From Halopiger goleimassiliensis (GTDB taxonomy: Archaea > Halobacteriota > Halobacteria > Halobacteriales > Natrialbaceae), in NCBI RefSeq assembly GCF_000455345.1, contig NZ_HG315690.1, positions 1-64,000 of the forward strand: DNA of 64,000 bases. The letters are read 5' to 3'. This document shows, in pieces, positions 44,666-54,393 of this stretch. The notes beneath the pieces were generated by a model. That model was not told the DNA's origin. It did no database searches and worked only from the letters and a program-made list of their open reading frames with translations. Both the position numbers and the translations under genes were made by a program. Position 1 is the first letter of the stretch, and each line of letters starts with the position of its first letter.

Positions 44666-46162
44666 TCAGGAGTCCGACGGCAGTCGATAGGTCGGCCCGT
44701 CGTCGGTGTCCTGGACTTCGATCCCCAGTGCCTCGAGTTCGTCGCGGAGTTCGTCGGCGCGCTCGTAGTTCCCGTCCGCGCGTTCCTGCTCTCGCACCTC
44801 GAGGACGAGATCGACCACGTCGCCGGCGAGGTCGGCCGTCCCCGCGGTATCGCCGGTAAAGGAGAGGCCGAGCACGCCACCCAGTTCCTCGAGCGCGTCG
44901 ACCGCGTCGTGCAGGCCGCGGTAATCGAACTCCTCGCGGTCCTCGAGGTGGCTGTTGATCGCCGTCGCGACCTCGAGCAGCGCGGACTGGGCCTCTCGCG
45001 TGTTGAAGTCGTCGTTCATCGCTTCGACGAACGCCTCGCGGGCGTCCTCCACGGTCGACCGGAACTCGTCGTCGGTGACTTTCGTCCGAGCGTCGGGCGA
45101 GTCGACGGCCGCCGCGGCGGCGTCGTAGGCGCGCTCGAGGCGGTCCCATCGTTCCTCGGCCTCGGCGATCGTCTCGTCGCTGTAGAGCTGTTTGCTGTTG
45201 TACGATCCGGCGGTGAGGAAGGTCCGCAGGACGTTCGTCCCCCACTGCTCGACCGCGTCTTCGACGGTGACGAAGTTGCCCAGACTCGAGGACATCTTCT
45301 CGTCGTCCATCTGGAACAGTTCGCAGTGGAGCCAGTACTTGGCGAACTCCCGGTCGGTCGCGGCCTCCGACTGAGCGATCTCGTTTTCGTGGTGGGGGAA
45401 GACGAGGTCGCGGCCGCCCACGTGGACGTCGAGCGTCTCGTCGAGGTGGGTCATGCTCATCGCCGAGCACTCGATGTGCCAGCCGGGCCGGCCCTCGCCC
45501 CACGGCGAGTCCCAGGTGAGCGACGTCTCGCTGGCCTCCTCCGCGGGGGCCGCACCCTCGTGGCGGTGCTCCTCGATCGCGTCCGGCTCGACGCCGCCGG
45601 CCTTCCAGAGCGCGAAGTCGGCGGGGTGGCGTTTCTCCGAGCGCTCGTCGGGGTCGCCCTGGGACTCGATCTCCTCGAGTTCCTGGTTCGACAGTTTGCC
45701 GTAGTCGTCGAACGCGGTGACGTCGAAGTAGACCGACCCGTTGGACTCGTAGGCGTACCCCTTCTCGACCAAGGTCTCGACCAGATCGACGATCTCGGGG
45801 ACGTGTTCCGACACCCGGGGGTAGACCTCTGCGCGCAGGAGGTTCAGCGAACGCATGTCCTCGAGGGTGCGCTCGATGTAGCTCTCGGCGACCTCCCCCT
45901 CGCTGTCCCCGAGGTCGCCCTCGCCGACGCGGGCGACGATCTTCTCGTTGACGTCGGTGAAGTTCTCGACGTGACGCACGTCGTAGCCGAGGTACTCGAG
46001 CCAGCGGTGCATGACGTCGACGTGGACCCACGACCGTGCGTGGCCTAGGTGGGGCGGATCCGAGACCGTCAGGCCACAGTAGTAGAGCAAGACGTTCTCC
46101 GGGTCCTGTGGCTCGAACGGCTCTCTGTCCCCCGTCAACGTGTTCGTCACGTGTAGGGTCAT
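44666..46162 (-). CDS. cysS: Cysteinyl-tRNA synthetase
   Basis: The 498-residue class I synthetase charges tRNA(Cys). Family marks: zinc-site Cys in Tyr-Tyr-Cys-Gly-Leu, the HIGH motif as Pro-His-Leu-Gly-His-Ala-Arg, Trp-His-Ile-Glu-Cys-Ser-Ala-Met with further zinc ligands, and Lys-Met-Ser-Ser-Ser as the KMSKS loop. The C-terminal helical DALR-type domain is acidic. A TATA-like element (gtttaac on the minus strand, near 46190) lies about 28 nt before ATG 46162. Confidence 0.96.
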   Translation of the reverse strand: MTLHVTNTLTGDREPFEPQDPENVLLYYCGLTVSDPPHLGHARSWVHVDVMHRWLEYLGYDVRHVENFTDVNEKIVARVGEGDLGDSEGEVAESYIERTLEDMRSLNLLRAEVYPRVSEHVPEIVDLVETLVEKGYAYESNGSVYFDVTAFDDYGKLSNQELEEIESQGDPDERSEKRHPADFALWKAGGVEPDAIEEHRHEGAAPAEEASETSLTWDSPWGEGRPGWHIECSAMSMTHLDETLDVHVGGRDLVFPHHENEIAQSEAATDREFAKYWLHCELFQMDDEKMSSSLGNFVTVEDAVEQWGTNVLRTFLTAGSYNSKQLYSDETIAEAEERWDRLERAYDAAAAAVDSPDARTKVTDDEFRSTVEDAREAFVEAMNDDFNTREAQSALLEVATAINSHLEDREEFDYRGLHDAVDALEELGGVLGLSFTGDTAGTADLAGDVVDLVLEVREQERADGNYERADELRDELEALGIEVQDTDDGPTYRLPSDS

Positions 46163-46286
46163 TGGTGGTACTTCCCTCGGACGACAGTTAAACGGTGTGA
46201 TGCACCACGAATCGTTCGTCGTCACGGTTCTACTCGAGCGGAAGACCGACGGGAGGTTTATCCCCCTCACTCGCTAGCAGAAAGAC
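46163..46286. promoter_or_regulatory. Divergent leaderless promoters of cysS and the six-PAS kinase
   Basis: TATA-like elements occur near 46187-46193 (minus, for cysS) and gtttatcc at 46256-46263 (plus, for the kinase). Each is centred about 28 nt from its ATG. Nothing else notable. Confidence 0.5.
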
Positions 46287-49200
46287 ATGAGTACCCACTC
46301 GGACGCCACGGGAGGGATCTTCTGGGGGGACGCCGACGACGACGTGGCGCTCGATCGCTTCCGAACGCTCGTCGACACGATCGACGACGGAATCTACCAA
46401 CTCGATGCCGAGGGGCGATTCGTCGCGGTCAACGACGTCATCGTCGAGACGACCGGCTACAGCCGCGACGAACTACTGGGGGAACACGTCTCGCTCGTTC
46501 TCACGGACGACGACGTCGCGGATATCGAACGCGAACTGACCGACTACCTGACGACGAGTGCGACCGACATCGCGACGTTCGAACTCGCGATTCGGACCGC
46601 CGACGGGGAGTCGATTCCCTGCAAACTGCGCGTCAATCCCGTTCTCGAAGACGACGAACTGGTGGGATCGATCGGGGTCGCCCGCGCCCGTCAGGAACCC
46701 GATCGAGGGCTGAAAACGCTCGGATCGGTGGATCCCTCCTACGAATCGATCGCGACCGTGCTGGACGAAGCGAACGTCGGGGTCGTCCTCCTCGACGACG
46801 CGTTCCACGTCAGGTGGATCGACGAGACTGCGGAGGAGTACCTCGGTCTCGACCGGTCGCGCGACGTCGGACGGGATCACCGGGCGGTGATCGAGGAGAC
46901 GGTGACCGACCGACTCGCCGAACCGTCGGTGTTCACTCAGCGCGTCCTCGAGGCCTACGAGAACGACAGCTACCTCGATCGGTTCGAGTGCCGCGTCGTC
47001 GGCGACGCCGAGCACGACGAACGGTGGCTCGAGTACCAGAGCAAACCGATCGAGTCCGGTGCCTACGCGGGCGGGCGCATCGAACTCTACTACGACGTCA
47101 CCGATCGGAAACGCTCCGAGGACGACCTGCGCGAGAGCCGGGAGGCGTTCCAGTCGCTGGTCGACGCCGTCGAAGAGTACGCTATCTTCCGACTGGACGC
47201 CGACGGCAACGTCATTAGCTGGAACGAGGGAGCGAAACAGATCAAGGGGTACGAGCCCCACGAGATCCTCGGCCACCACTTCTCGACGTTCTACACGCAG
47301 GAGGACCGCGCCGAAAACAAGCCCGAACGGAACCTAGAACGCGCCCTCGAGAACGGCTCGGTCGAGGACGAGGGCTGGCGCGTCCGACAGGACGGGTCAC
47401 GCTTCTGGGCGAACGTGACGATCACGCCGGTACGGGACGCCGCCGGGGAGCACACCGGCTTCCTGAAGGTGACCCGCGATATGACGGACCGCTGGGAGCG
47501 CGAACAGGAACTCGAGAGCGAACTGCAGGAGATCCTCAGCCGGATCTCCGACGCCTTCTACGCGGTCGACGACGAGTATCGGTTCACGCACGTCAACGAA
47601 CGAGCCGAGCAACTCCTCCAGCGCTCCGAGGACGAGTTGCTCGGCGAGAAACTGTGGGACGTGTTCCCTGACCTCACCGAGATCGACGAGGTCTGGGACG
47701 CCTTCCACACGGCCATGGAGTCCCAGGAGCCGACCAGCTACGAACTCTACTACGACACGCTCGATTTCTGGGTCGAAGCGAACCTCTATCCCTCGGAGAC
47801 CGGCATCTCCGTCTACTTCCGGGACGTCACCGAACGCGTCGAGCGCGAGCGCGACCTCGAGCGGACGGAACGACGGTTCGAGGCGATCTTCGAAGATCCG
47901 AACATCCTCGTGGGGCTGCTCGAACCCGACGGGACGGTGCTGGACATCAACGGGACGGCGATGGAGTACATCGACGCCGACCTCGACGACGTCACCGGCG
48001 AACCGTTCTGGGAGACGCCGTGGTGGGGCGAGGGCGACGGCGTGCAGGAGGACGTGAGAGAGTGGACCGAGCGCGCCGCGGCCGGCGAGTACGTCGAGTT
48101 CGAGGCCGACCTCACCCGCCCGAACGGCGACTGGTACACCCTCAACGGCGTCTTCCGGCCGGTGACGGACGACGACGGCGACGTCGTCTCCATCGTCGTC
48201 TCGGATCGCGACATCACCGAGCGCAAGCGCCGCGAGCGCCAACTCGAGGAGAGCGAGCAGCGCTACCGCGCCCTCGCCGAGTACTTCCCGAACGGCATCG
48301 TGACGCTGTTCGACCACGACCTCGAGTACACGCTGGCGGCCGGCCAGGGGTTCGACAAGATCCCCGTCGAACCCGACGACCTCGAGGGACGGAGCTTCGA
48401 CGACGTCTGGCCCGATGAAACGAGCGAGACCCTCGAACCCGCGTTCCGGGCCGCCCTCGACGGCGAGGAGCGGTCGGTCGAACTCCAGTACGCCGGGCGG
48501 GAGTGGGTGCTCTACGCGGTGCCGATCACCGACAACCGGGGCGACGTCTTCGCCGGCGTGACGATGGCCCACGACATCACCGAGCGCAAGGAGTACCAGC
48601 GCAGACTCGAGGAGACCATCGATCAACTCGAGGAGTCGAACAGGCGACTGGAACAGTTCGCTTACGCCGCCTCCCACGACCTGCAGGAACCCCTGCGGAT
48701 GGTCTCGAGCTACCTCCAACTCATCGAGAACCGCTACGACGACGCCCTCGACGAGGACGGCGAGGAGTTCCTCGCGTTCGCGATCGACGGTGCCGAACGA
48801 ATGCGCGAGATGATCGACGGCCTACTCGCGTACTCCCGGGTCGAGACGCAGGCCGACCCGCTCGAACCGGTCGACCTCGATCCGATCCTCGAGGACGTGA
48901 TGGAGGACCTCCAGATCAGTATCGAGGAGAGCGACGCCGAGATCACGGTCGGCGACCTGCCCCGAGTCGAGGGTGACGCCGGTCAGTTGCGACAGCTGTT
49001 CCAGAACCTGGTGTCGAACGCGATCGAGTACAGCGGGGACGAGCCGCCGAAGGTACGGATCGACGCCGCGCGACGGGATCGCAGGTGGGAAATATCGGTC
49101 AGCGACGACGGGATCGGGATCGATCCGGACGAACAGGAACGCGTGTTCGAGGTCTTTCAACGGCTCCACAGCCGCGACGAGCATTCGGGGACCGGCATCG

Positions 49201-49316
49201 GATTAGCGCTCTGTCAGCGCATCGCCGAACGCCACGATGGGGACATCTGGGTCGACTCCGAACCGGGCGAGGGGGCGACGTTCTTCGTGACGCTTCCGGC
49301 AGCCGACGCCGAGTAA
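46287..49316 (+). CDS. Multi-PAS sensor histidine kinase
   Basis: The 1009-residue soluble kinase has about six PAS domains in series (roughly 20-140, 150-275, 285-405, 412-520, 528-650 and 656-770). A coiled linker and a HisKA helix follow, with acceptor His in Ala-Ser-His-Asp-Leu-Gln-Glu-Pro (near 798). The HATPase domain (about 895-1005) has Asn-Ala-Ile-Glu-Tyr-Ser and Gly-Ile-Gly-Leu-Ala-Leu. The His-box is of the phytochrome-like kinase class. No response regulator is adjacent. Signals are unknown; several PAS domains may bind different cofactors. Confidence 0.92.
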   Translation: MSTHSDATGGIFWGDADDDVALDRFRTLVDTIDDGIYQLDAEGRFVAVNDVIVETTGYSRDELLGEHVSLVLTDDDVADIERELTDYLTTSATDIATFELAIRTADGESIPCKLRVNPVLEDDELVGSIGVARARQEPDRGLKTLGSVDPSYESIATVLDEANVGVVLLDDAFHVRWIDETAEEYLGLDRSRDVGRDHRAVIEETVTDRLAEPSVFTQRVLEAYENDSYLDRFECRVVGDAEHDERWLEYQSKPIESGAYAGGRIELYYDVTDRKRSEDDLRESREAFQSLVDAVEEYAIFRLDADGNVISWNEGAKQIKGYEPHEILGHHFSTFYTQEDRAENKPERNLERALENGSVEDEGWRVRQDGSRFWANVTITPVRDAAGEHTGFLKVTRDMTDRWEREQELESELQEILSRISDAFYAVDDEYRFTHVNERAEQLLQRSEDELLGEKLWDVFPDLTEIDEVWDAFHTAMESQEPTSYELYYDTLDFWVEANLYPSETGISVYFRDVTERVERERDLERTERRFEAIFEDPNILVGLLEPDGTVLDINGTAMEYIDADLDDVTGEPFWETPWWGEGDGVQEDVREWTERAAAGEYVEFEADLTRPNGDWYTLNGVFRPVTDDDGDVVSIVVSDRDITERKRRERQLEESEQRYRALAEYFPNGIVTLFDHDLEYTLAAGQGFDKIPVEPDDLEGRSFDDVWPDETSETLEPAFRAALDGEERSVELQYAGREWVLYAVPITDNRGDVFAGVTMAHDITERKEYQRRLEETIDQLEESNRRLEQFAYAASHDLQEPLRMVSSYLQLIENRYDDALDEDGEEFLAFAIDGAERMREMIDGLLAYSRVETQADPLEPVDLDPILEDVMEDLQISIEESDAEITVGDLPRVEGDAGQLRQLFQNLVSNAIEYSGDEPPKVRIDAARRDRRWEISVSDDGIGIDPDEQERVFEVFQRLHSRDEHSGTGIGLALCQRIAERHDGDIWVDSEPGEGATFFVTLPAADAE

Positions 49317-49352
49317 GCCGTCCTGATCCCGGCCGGTGTCGCGTCGCGTTCG

Positions 49353-49871
49353 TTACCGTTCTCGATCCGTCCGGACTGGCGTCCGCTCGAGCGCGCCTTC
49401 GACCGTTCGAACTGCGTTTGCCCCCTCGAGTCGATCCACGATCACAACCAGCGTCTCGTCCCCGACGCCGGCCACGATGGGGTCGATCCCCTCGACGCCG
49501 AGTCGTCGGATTGTCGTCGCGAGGGCGGTCGGATCGACCGAACCGGTCGCGACGATCGCGGTACGATCGCCGCCGGTCGGTCCGAAGGCCGCGTCCCCGA
49601 CGACGAGAAGCGGCGGTTCCTCGTTCTCACCGTCGGCGGGATCGATCCGGCCGAATCCGCTCTCCATCCGCACGCGGACCGTCCGCGGTTCCGTCTCGTA
49701 GTCGTCCAGTTCCTCGGCGTAGCGGCGCAACGCGGTTGCGATGGCGTCGGTTTCGCCCTCCACATCGAGGTATCGAGCGGCGGCGGTGTAGTTGACGACG
49801 TCGGCGCGCAGCGCCGTTCGGAGGAACGGCCGCTCGTCGACCGCCCGGCGCGTCTCGGCTGCGAGTGACAT
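49353..49871 (-). CDS. Conserved haloarchaeal protein (DUF7523-like)
   Basis: The 172-residue protein starts Met-Ser-Leu-Ala-Ala-Glu-Thr-Arg-Arg-Ala-Val and continues Asp-Val-Val-Asn-Tyr-Thr-Ala-Ala-Ala-Arg-Tyr-Leu, like a helix-rich HTH head. The C-terminal half has alternating strands and helices (Thr-Ala-Ile-Val-Ala-Thr-Gly, Asp-Glu-Thr-Leu-Val-Val-Ile-Val) reminiscent of an ACT-type domain. I recall similar proteins as DUF7523. A regulatory role is possible. ATG 49871 is preferred; upstream frame lacks family sequence. Confidence 0.7.
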   Translation of the reverse strand: MSLAAETRRAVDERPFLRTALRADVVNYTAAARYLDVEGETDAIATALRRYAEELDDYETEPRTVRVRMESGFGRIDPADGENEEPPLLVVGDAAFGPTGGDRTAIVATGSVDPTALATTIRRLGVEGIDPIVAGVGDETLVVIVDRLEGANAVRTVEGALERTPVRTDRER

Positions 49872-50013
49872 ATGCGCACCCGGACGTCGCGACGGCATAA
49901 AGTCGCCGTCCTCGAGTCGGACCGCGATCGGACCGGTTCCCAGACACCACGTCACTGACACGGCGGAGTCGTTCGTGAACAGGGCTAAATCCCTCCGGTT
50001 CCTCGAGTCCGGT

Positions 50014-50337
50014 ATGCCCGACTCCGAGTCCGACCGGTCGCCCGAAGACGCGGTCCGCGACGACGTCTCGCTGTTCCTCCGACGGAACTTCCCCCAGATC
50101 GAACTGCACGGCGGCGACTCGACGGTCACCGAGGTCGACCTCGAGGAGGGGCGTGTCTCGATCGCGCTGACCGGTGCCTGCGACGGTTGTGGGGTCAGTT
50201 CGATGACGACGGAGGCGATCAAACACCGCCTACCCGCAGAGATCGACGCGATCGACCACGTCGTCGTCAGCACCGGCTTCGACGGCCTCGCGGAGACTGG
50301 ATCGGGACTCGACGTTCCGCCGGACACCCCGTTCTGA
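50014..50337 (+). CDS. NifU C-terminal-type iron-sulfur scaffold
   Basis: The 107-residue protein is a stand-alone NifU C-terminal domain. The ligand motif reads Cys-Asp-Gly-Cys-Gly (near 56-60), followed by Met-Thr-Thr-Glu-Ala-Ile-Lys. Such proteins assemble or carry [4Fe-4S] clusters. It lies 47 bp upstream of a bolA gene on the same strand, so the two may be co-expressed for cluster delivery. Confidence 0.88.
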   Translation: MPDSESDRSPEDAVRDDVSLFLRRNFPQIELHGGDSTVTEVDLEEGRVSIALTGACDGCGVSSMTTEAIKHRLPAEIDAIDHVVVSTGFDGLAETGSGLDVPPDTPF

Positions 50338-50384
50338 GTTGTGAGACCGCGGCGTTTTTGCCTCGACCGCCCGTTGCCCCGCAT

Positions 50385-50633
50385 ATGAACCCTCAAGACG
50401 TCGAGGAACTCATCGAGACCGAACTCGAGGACGCCGAGGCGACGGTCACCTACGCACGCGACGAGCACGACGACGATCACCTCGCCGCGACGGTCGTCTC
50501 GCCTGCCTTCGAGGGACAGCCGCTCGTCCAGCAACACCAGCAGGTCTACGACGCGCTCGACGAACACATGACGACGGACATTCATGCGCTCGAGCTATCG
50601 ACGTACACCCCCGAGGAGTACGACGACGCCTGA
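50385..50633 (+). CDS. bolA: BolA-family protein
   Basis: The 82-residue protein has the BolA pattern: an N-terminal helix (Glu-Glu-Leu-Ile-Glu-Thr-Glu-Leu), the strand pair Ala-Ala-Thr-Val-Val-Ser-Pro-Ala-Phe-Glu-Gly, Leu-Val-Gln-Gln-His-Gln-Gln-Val-Tyr, and Ile-His-Ala-Leu-Glu-Leu. BolA proteins work with glutaredoxins or NifU-type carriers in Fe-S trafficking. The NifU-like gene just upstream supports this. Confidence 0.88.
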   Translation: MNPQDVEELIETELEDAEATVTYARDEHDDDHLAATVVSPAFEGQPLVQQHQQVYDALDEHMTTDIHALELSTYTPEEYDDA

Positions 50634-50689
50634 CCCGCCGACCGAGTCCGAGCGGGAGCTTTATCCACGTGTGTTGATAGGACACTCGT

Positions 50690-51154
50690 ATGGAAGCACT
50701 CCACTCGCGGATCCGGTTCCTCTGGATCGGCCAGGGCATCCTCGTCGCTGCGGTGCTCGGGATCGGCCTCGCTGCCGCCGACCAGTGGCTCTCGGTCACC
50801 GTCCCGACGGTCGCAACCGTCGGCGTCGTCGCTGTCGCGCTCGTTCTCTCCGTCGTGTACGCACTCTTGCTCTACCGGCGCTGGCACTTCGAACTCCAGT
50901 CCGACGCGCTCTACCTCGAGCGTGGCGTGATCACGTTCGTCGAAACGGCCGTCCCGTTCGTCCGCGTCCAGCACGTCGACACCCAGTTCGGCCCCGTCGA
51001 ACGGGTGCTCGGCCTCTCGAGCGTCGTCGTCTACACCGCCGGGTCGCGCAACGCGGACGTCCGCATCCCGGGACTCACGCCGGACCGGGCCCGAGAACTG
51101 CAGGACACGCTCCGCGACCTCGCGGTCGAGAGCGAAACCGAAGACGCCGTCTAA
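50690..51154 (+). CDS. Membrane PH-domain protein, YdbS-like
   Basis: The 154-residue protein has two N-terminal helices (about 10-30 and 40-62) and one bacterial-type PH domain (about 65-145) with Arg-Arg-Trp-His-Phe-Glu-Leu, Val-Gln-His-Val-Asp-Thr and Val-Tyr-Thr-Ala-Gly. YdbS/YdbT pairs in Bacillus are membrane proteins of unclear role, linked to resistance to some antimicrobials. The next gene starts 7 bp later and encodes the partner. Confidence 0.85.
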   Translation: MEALHSRIRFLWIGQGILVAAVLGIGLAAADQWLSVTVPTVATVGVVAVALVLSVVYALLLYRRWHFELQSDALYLERGVITFVETAVPFVRVQHVDTQFGPVERVLGLSSVVVYTAGSRNADVRIPGLTPDRARELQDTLRDLAVESETEDAV

Positions 51155-51161
51155 CTCGAGC

Positions 51162-52895
51162 ATGAACCGACTCCATCCGTTCAGCGCGCTCGTCTACGCC
51201 GTCCAGTACGCCTTCCTCTGGCTCTGGGTTCCCGTCTTCCTGATCTTCGTGCTCGGCGGCGTCTTCGACCCGATCTCGCCGACCTGGTTCCCGTTCGTCG
51301 CCGCGCTCGGATTCGTCGCCGGCATCGCCTACGGGATCGCGTACTACTACCGGTTCGGCTATCGGATCACCGACGACACGTTCGACGTCGCCTCGGGCGT
51401 GATCGCCCGACGCGACCGCGAAATTCCCTACCGGCGAATCCAGAACGTCGACATCCGACAGGGCGTCTTTCAGCGACTCGTCGGTCTGGCGGTCGTCTCG
51501 ATCGAAACGGCCGGCGGCGGCAGCACCGAAGCCACGTTGAGTTTCGTCGGCGAGGAGGAGGCGACGCGCCTCCAGAACGAGATCCGTCGCCGCACCGCCG
51601 AGGTGAAAGGACGTAGTACCGATCGACCGTCCGGTGCGTCCGAAGACGCCGACGAAACCGGGATGGAGGCCTCCGAATCGAGCGACGCCACCGAAGACGT
51701 CGGTACGTCGCCGGCTGACGTGGACGCGACCGGAGACGGTCCGACCGACGTCACGGACGAGCCAGCCGTCGACTCGCCGGATCGCGGAATCGGCCCCGGC
51801 CCGGGTGCTGGCGAGTCGATTCCCGGCGATCGAGCGCCGAACCAGGTCGCTGGACCACAGCGAGAGGGGCTGTTCGACCTCGAGGCCCGCGAACTCCTCC
51901 TGTACTCCTTTACCTCGTTTCGCCCGGCAGCCGTCGCCGGAGTGTTGTTCGTTTTCTTCTTCATGACCGACACGATTATCGAATTCTTCCTCAGTGTTGC
52001 CGAACCGCTAGGTGGACCGGCGGACCTCGAGACGGGAACCGCAAGCAGTTACGGCATTCTCACGCTCGTCTCGTTCGTCAACGGTGTCGTCATCACCTAC
52101 CTCCTCAGCGTGGCCTACACGTTCGCGACCTACTACGACTTCCAACTGGGCCGGGTCGCCGACGACTTCGTCTACGAACGGGGGCTGCTCCAGCGATACA
52201 GCGGCTCCATCCCCGCCGAGAAGGTGCAGTCGGTCACTATCACCGACAACCCCGCACAGCGGCTGCTCGGCTACGCTGGGTTGTGGGTCGAGACGGCCGG
52301 CTACGGCCCCGACAGCAACGGTGGAAGTCAGTCCGCCGTGCCCCTCGCCGAGAGCGGCCGCGTCTACGGGTTCACCGAGAACCTCACCGGGATCGAAACG
52401 CCCCGGTTCAGGAGTCCGCCGACGGTCGCCCGTCGACGGTACTTCGTTCGGTACTCGCTCGTTGCCGCAGCTCTGGTCGCCCTGGCGTTCGGGCTCACTC
52501 GCGTGACCGTGTTCGAACGCTGGTATCTCGCGGCCGTCGCCTTCGTCGCAGTACCGGCCGCGGCCCACCTCCGCTACGTCAACCTCGGCTACTACGTCGG
52601 CGACGAACACCTCGTCGTCAGACGCGGCTTCTGGCGACGGCGGACGACGGTGATCCCCTACTACCGGATTCAGACGGTCAACACGCGACGCTCGATCTTC
52701 CAGCGCCGACTCGGTCTTGCGTCGGTCGTCATTGATACGGCCAGTTCCCGGACCCTGTTCTGGTCGGCTCCGACTATCTACGACGTCGAACTCGAGGACG
52801 GCCGTGACGTTCACGCGACGAGTCGCGACCGCCTCCAGACCGCACTACGAAAACGAAGCGAGGGCGAGGTCGGACTCTCGGTCGATTTCACCTGA
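51162..52895 (+). CDS. Membrane PH-domain protein with three PH units, YdbT-like
   Basis: The 577-residue protein has helix pairs followed by PH units at roughly 60-145, 310-400 and 480-565. Each has the Ile-Pro-Tyr-x-Arg-Ile-Gln-x-Val-x-type turn (Ile-Pro-Tyr-Arg-Arg-Ile-Gln-Asn-Val-Asp in unit 1, Ile-Pro-Tyr-Tyr-Arg-Ile-Gln-Thr-Val-Asn in unit 3). A long acidic, low-complexity linker (about 150-240) separates unit 1 from the rest. It forms an operon with the upstream single-PH protein. Role unknown; a membrane complex is likely. Confidence 0.87.
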   Translation: MNRLHPFSALVYAVQYAFLWLWVPVFLIFVLGGVFDPISPTWFPFVAALGFVAGIAYGIAYYYRFGYRITDDTFDVASGVIARRDREIPYRRIQNVDIRQGVFQRLVGLAVVSIETAGGGSTEATLSFVGEEEATRLQNEIRRRTAEVKGRSTDRPSGASEDADETGMEASESSDATEDVGTSPADVDATGDGPTDVTDEPAVDSPDRGIGPGPGAGESIPGDRAPNQVAGPQREGLFDLEARELLLYSFTSFRPAAVAGVLFVFFFMTDTIIEFFLSVAEPLGGPADLETGTASSYGILTLVSFVNGVVITYLLSVAYTFATYYDFQLGRVADDFVYERGLLQRYSGSIPAEKVQSVTITDNPAQRLLGYAGLWVETAGYGPDSNGGSQSAVPLAESGRVYGFTENLTGIETPRFRSPPTVARRRYFVRYSLVAAALVALAFGLTRVTVFERWYLAAVAFVAVPAAAHLRYVNLGYYVGDEHLVVRRGFWRRRTTVIPYYRIQTVNTRRSIFQRRLGLASVVIDTASSRTLFWSAPTIYDVELEDGRDVHATSRDRLQTALRKRSEGEVGLSVDFT

Positions 52896-52980
52896 GTCGT
52901 CCCGACGATTGACGGGCCGATTTTCCGCCCGTCACGTTCGTTTCGGTGGATTTTACCACCCTGGCCGTGACCCACCGCGT

Positions 52981-54393
52981 ATGGGAGACGACGACTACCG
53001 AATCGAGGAGGACAGCCTCGGCGAGATGCAGGTTCCCACGGACGCGTACTGGGGGGCCCAGACCCAGCGGGCGATCCAGAACTTCCCCATCTCGGGGATC
53101 ACGTTCGGCCGACGGTTCGTCCGCGCGCTCGGCGTCGTCAAGAAGGCCGCCGCGCAGGCCAACCGCGATCTCGACCTGATCGAGGAGGACGTCGCCGAGG
53201 CGATCATCGAGGCCGCCGACGAGGTCATCGCCGGCGAACACGACGACCAGTTCCCGGTCGACGTCTTCCAGACTGGCTCGGGGACCTCTTCTAATATGAA
53301 CGCCAACGAGGTCATCGCCAACCGCGCCGCCGAGATCATGGGCGCGGAGATCGGCGACCGCGTCGTCCACCCCAACGACCACGTCAACTACGGCCAGTCG
53401 AGCAACGACGTCATCCCGACCGCGATGCACGTCGCCTCCCTCGAGGCCGTCGAGAAGGACGTCATCCCCGCGCTGGATACGCTCCGCGAGGCGCTCGAGG
53501 AGAAAGAGGAGGAGTTCGACGACGTCGTCAAGACCGGCCGCACGCACCTGCAGGACGCGACGCCGGTGACGCTCGGCCAGGAGTTCGGCGGCTACCGCAC
53601 CCAGATCGAGAAGGGACTCTCGCGCGTCGACAAGGTCCGCGAACACCTCGCAGAACTCGCGCTGGGCGGGACGGCGACCGGTACGGGCCTCAATACGCAC
53701 CCCGAGTTCCCCGGTCGCGCCGCCGAGTACATCACCAAGGAGACCGGCGTCCAGTTCCGCGAGGCCGACGACCACTTCGAGGCCCAGGCCGCCCACGACG
53801 CGATGAGTGAGGCCCACGGTGCGCTCCGCGTGGTCGCGGGTTCGCTGAACAAGATCGCGAACGACCTCAGACTGCTGGCCTCCGGTCCCCGTAACGGACT
53901 GGGCGAGATCGAACAGCCCGAGAACCAGCCCGGTTCCTCCATCATGCCCGGCAAGATCAACCCCGTCGTCGCCGAGGCCGTCAACCAGGTCCACAAGCAG
54001 GTCGTCGGCAACGACGCCGCCGTCTCCGCCGGTGCCGCGGAGGGCCAGATCGACCTCAACCTCTACAAGCCGGTCCTCGCCCACAACTTCCTCGAGTCGG
54101 CCGAACTCATCTCCAACGCCAGCCAGGTCTTCGCCGAGCGCTTCGTCGCGAAACTCGAGGCCAACGAGGAGTACTGCCGCGAACGCGTCGAGCAGTCGAT
54201 GGCGATGGCCACCTCCCTGAACGTCCACATCGGCTACGACAAGGCCAGCGAGGTCGCCAAGACCGCGCTCAAGGAGGACAAGACGGTTCGGGAGGTCGTC
54301 CTCGAGAAGGGCTACCTCGACGAGGAGGAGGCAGACGAGGTCCTCGACCCCCGAAAGATGACCGAGCGCGGGATTCTCGGTCAGGACAACTGA
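52981..54393 (+). CDS. fumC: Class II fumarate hydratase
   Basis: FumC interconverts fumarate and malate in the citric acid cycle. The 470-residue protein has the full set of family motifs: Thr-Gly-Ser-Gly-Thr-Ser-Ser-Asn-Met-Asn, His-Pro-Asn-Asp-His-Val-Asn, Gly-Arg-Thr-His-Leu-Gln-Asp and the signature Gly-Ser-Ser-Ile-Met-Pro-Gly-Lys-Ile-Asn. A T-rich TATA-like element (attttac, about 52950-52956) lies 28 nt before the ATG. Confidence 0.96.
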   Translation: MGDDDYRIEEDSLGEMQVPTDAYWGAQTQRAIQNFPISGITFGRRFVRALGVVKKAAAQANRDLDLIEEDVAEAIIEAADEVIAGEHDDQFPVDVFQTGSGTSSNMNANEVIANRAAEIMGAEIGDRVVHPNDHVNYGQSSNDVIPTAMHVASLEAVEKDVIPALDTLREALEEKEEEFDDVVKTGRTHLQDATPVTLGQEFGGYRTQIEKGLSRVDKVREHLAELALGGTATGTGLNTHPEFPGRAAEYITKETGVQFREADDHFEAQAAHDAMSEAHGALRVVAGSLNKIANDLRLLASGPRNGLGEIEQPENQPGSSIMPGKINPVVAEAVNQVHKQVVGNDAAVSAGAAEGQIDLNLYKPVLAHNFLESAELISNASQVFAERFVAKLEANEEYCRERVEQSMAMATSLNVHIGYDKASEVAKTALKEDKTVREVVLEKGYLDEEEADEVLDPRKMTERGILGQDN

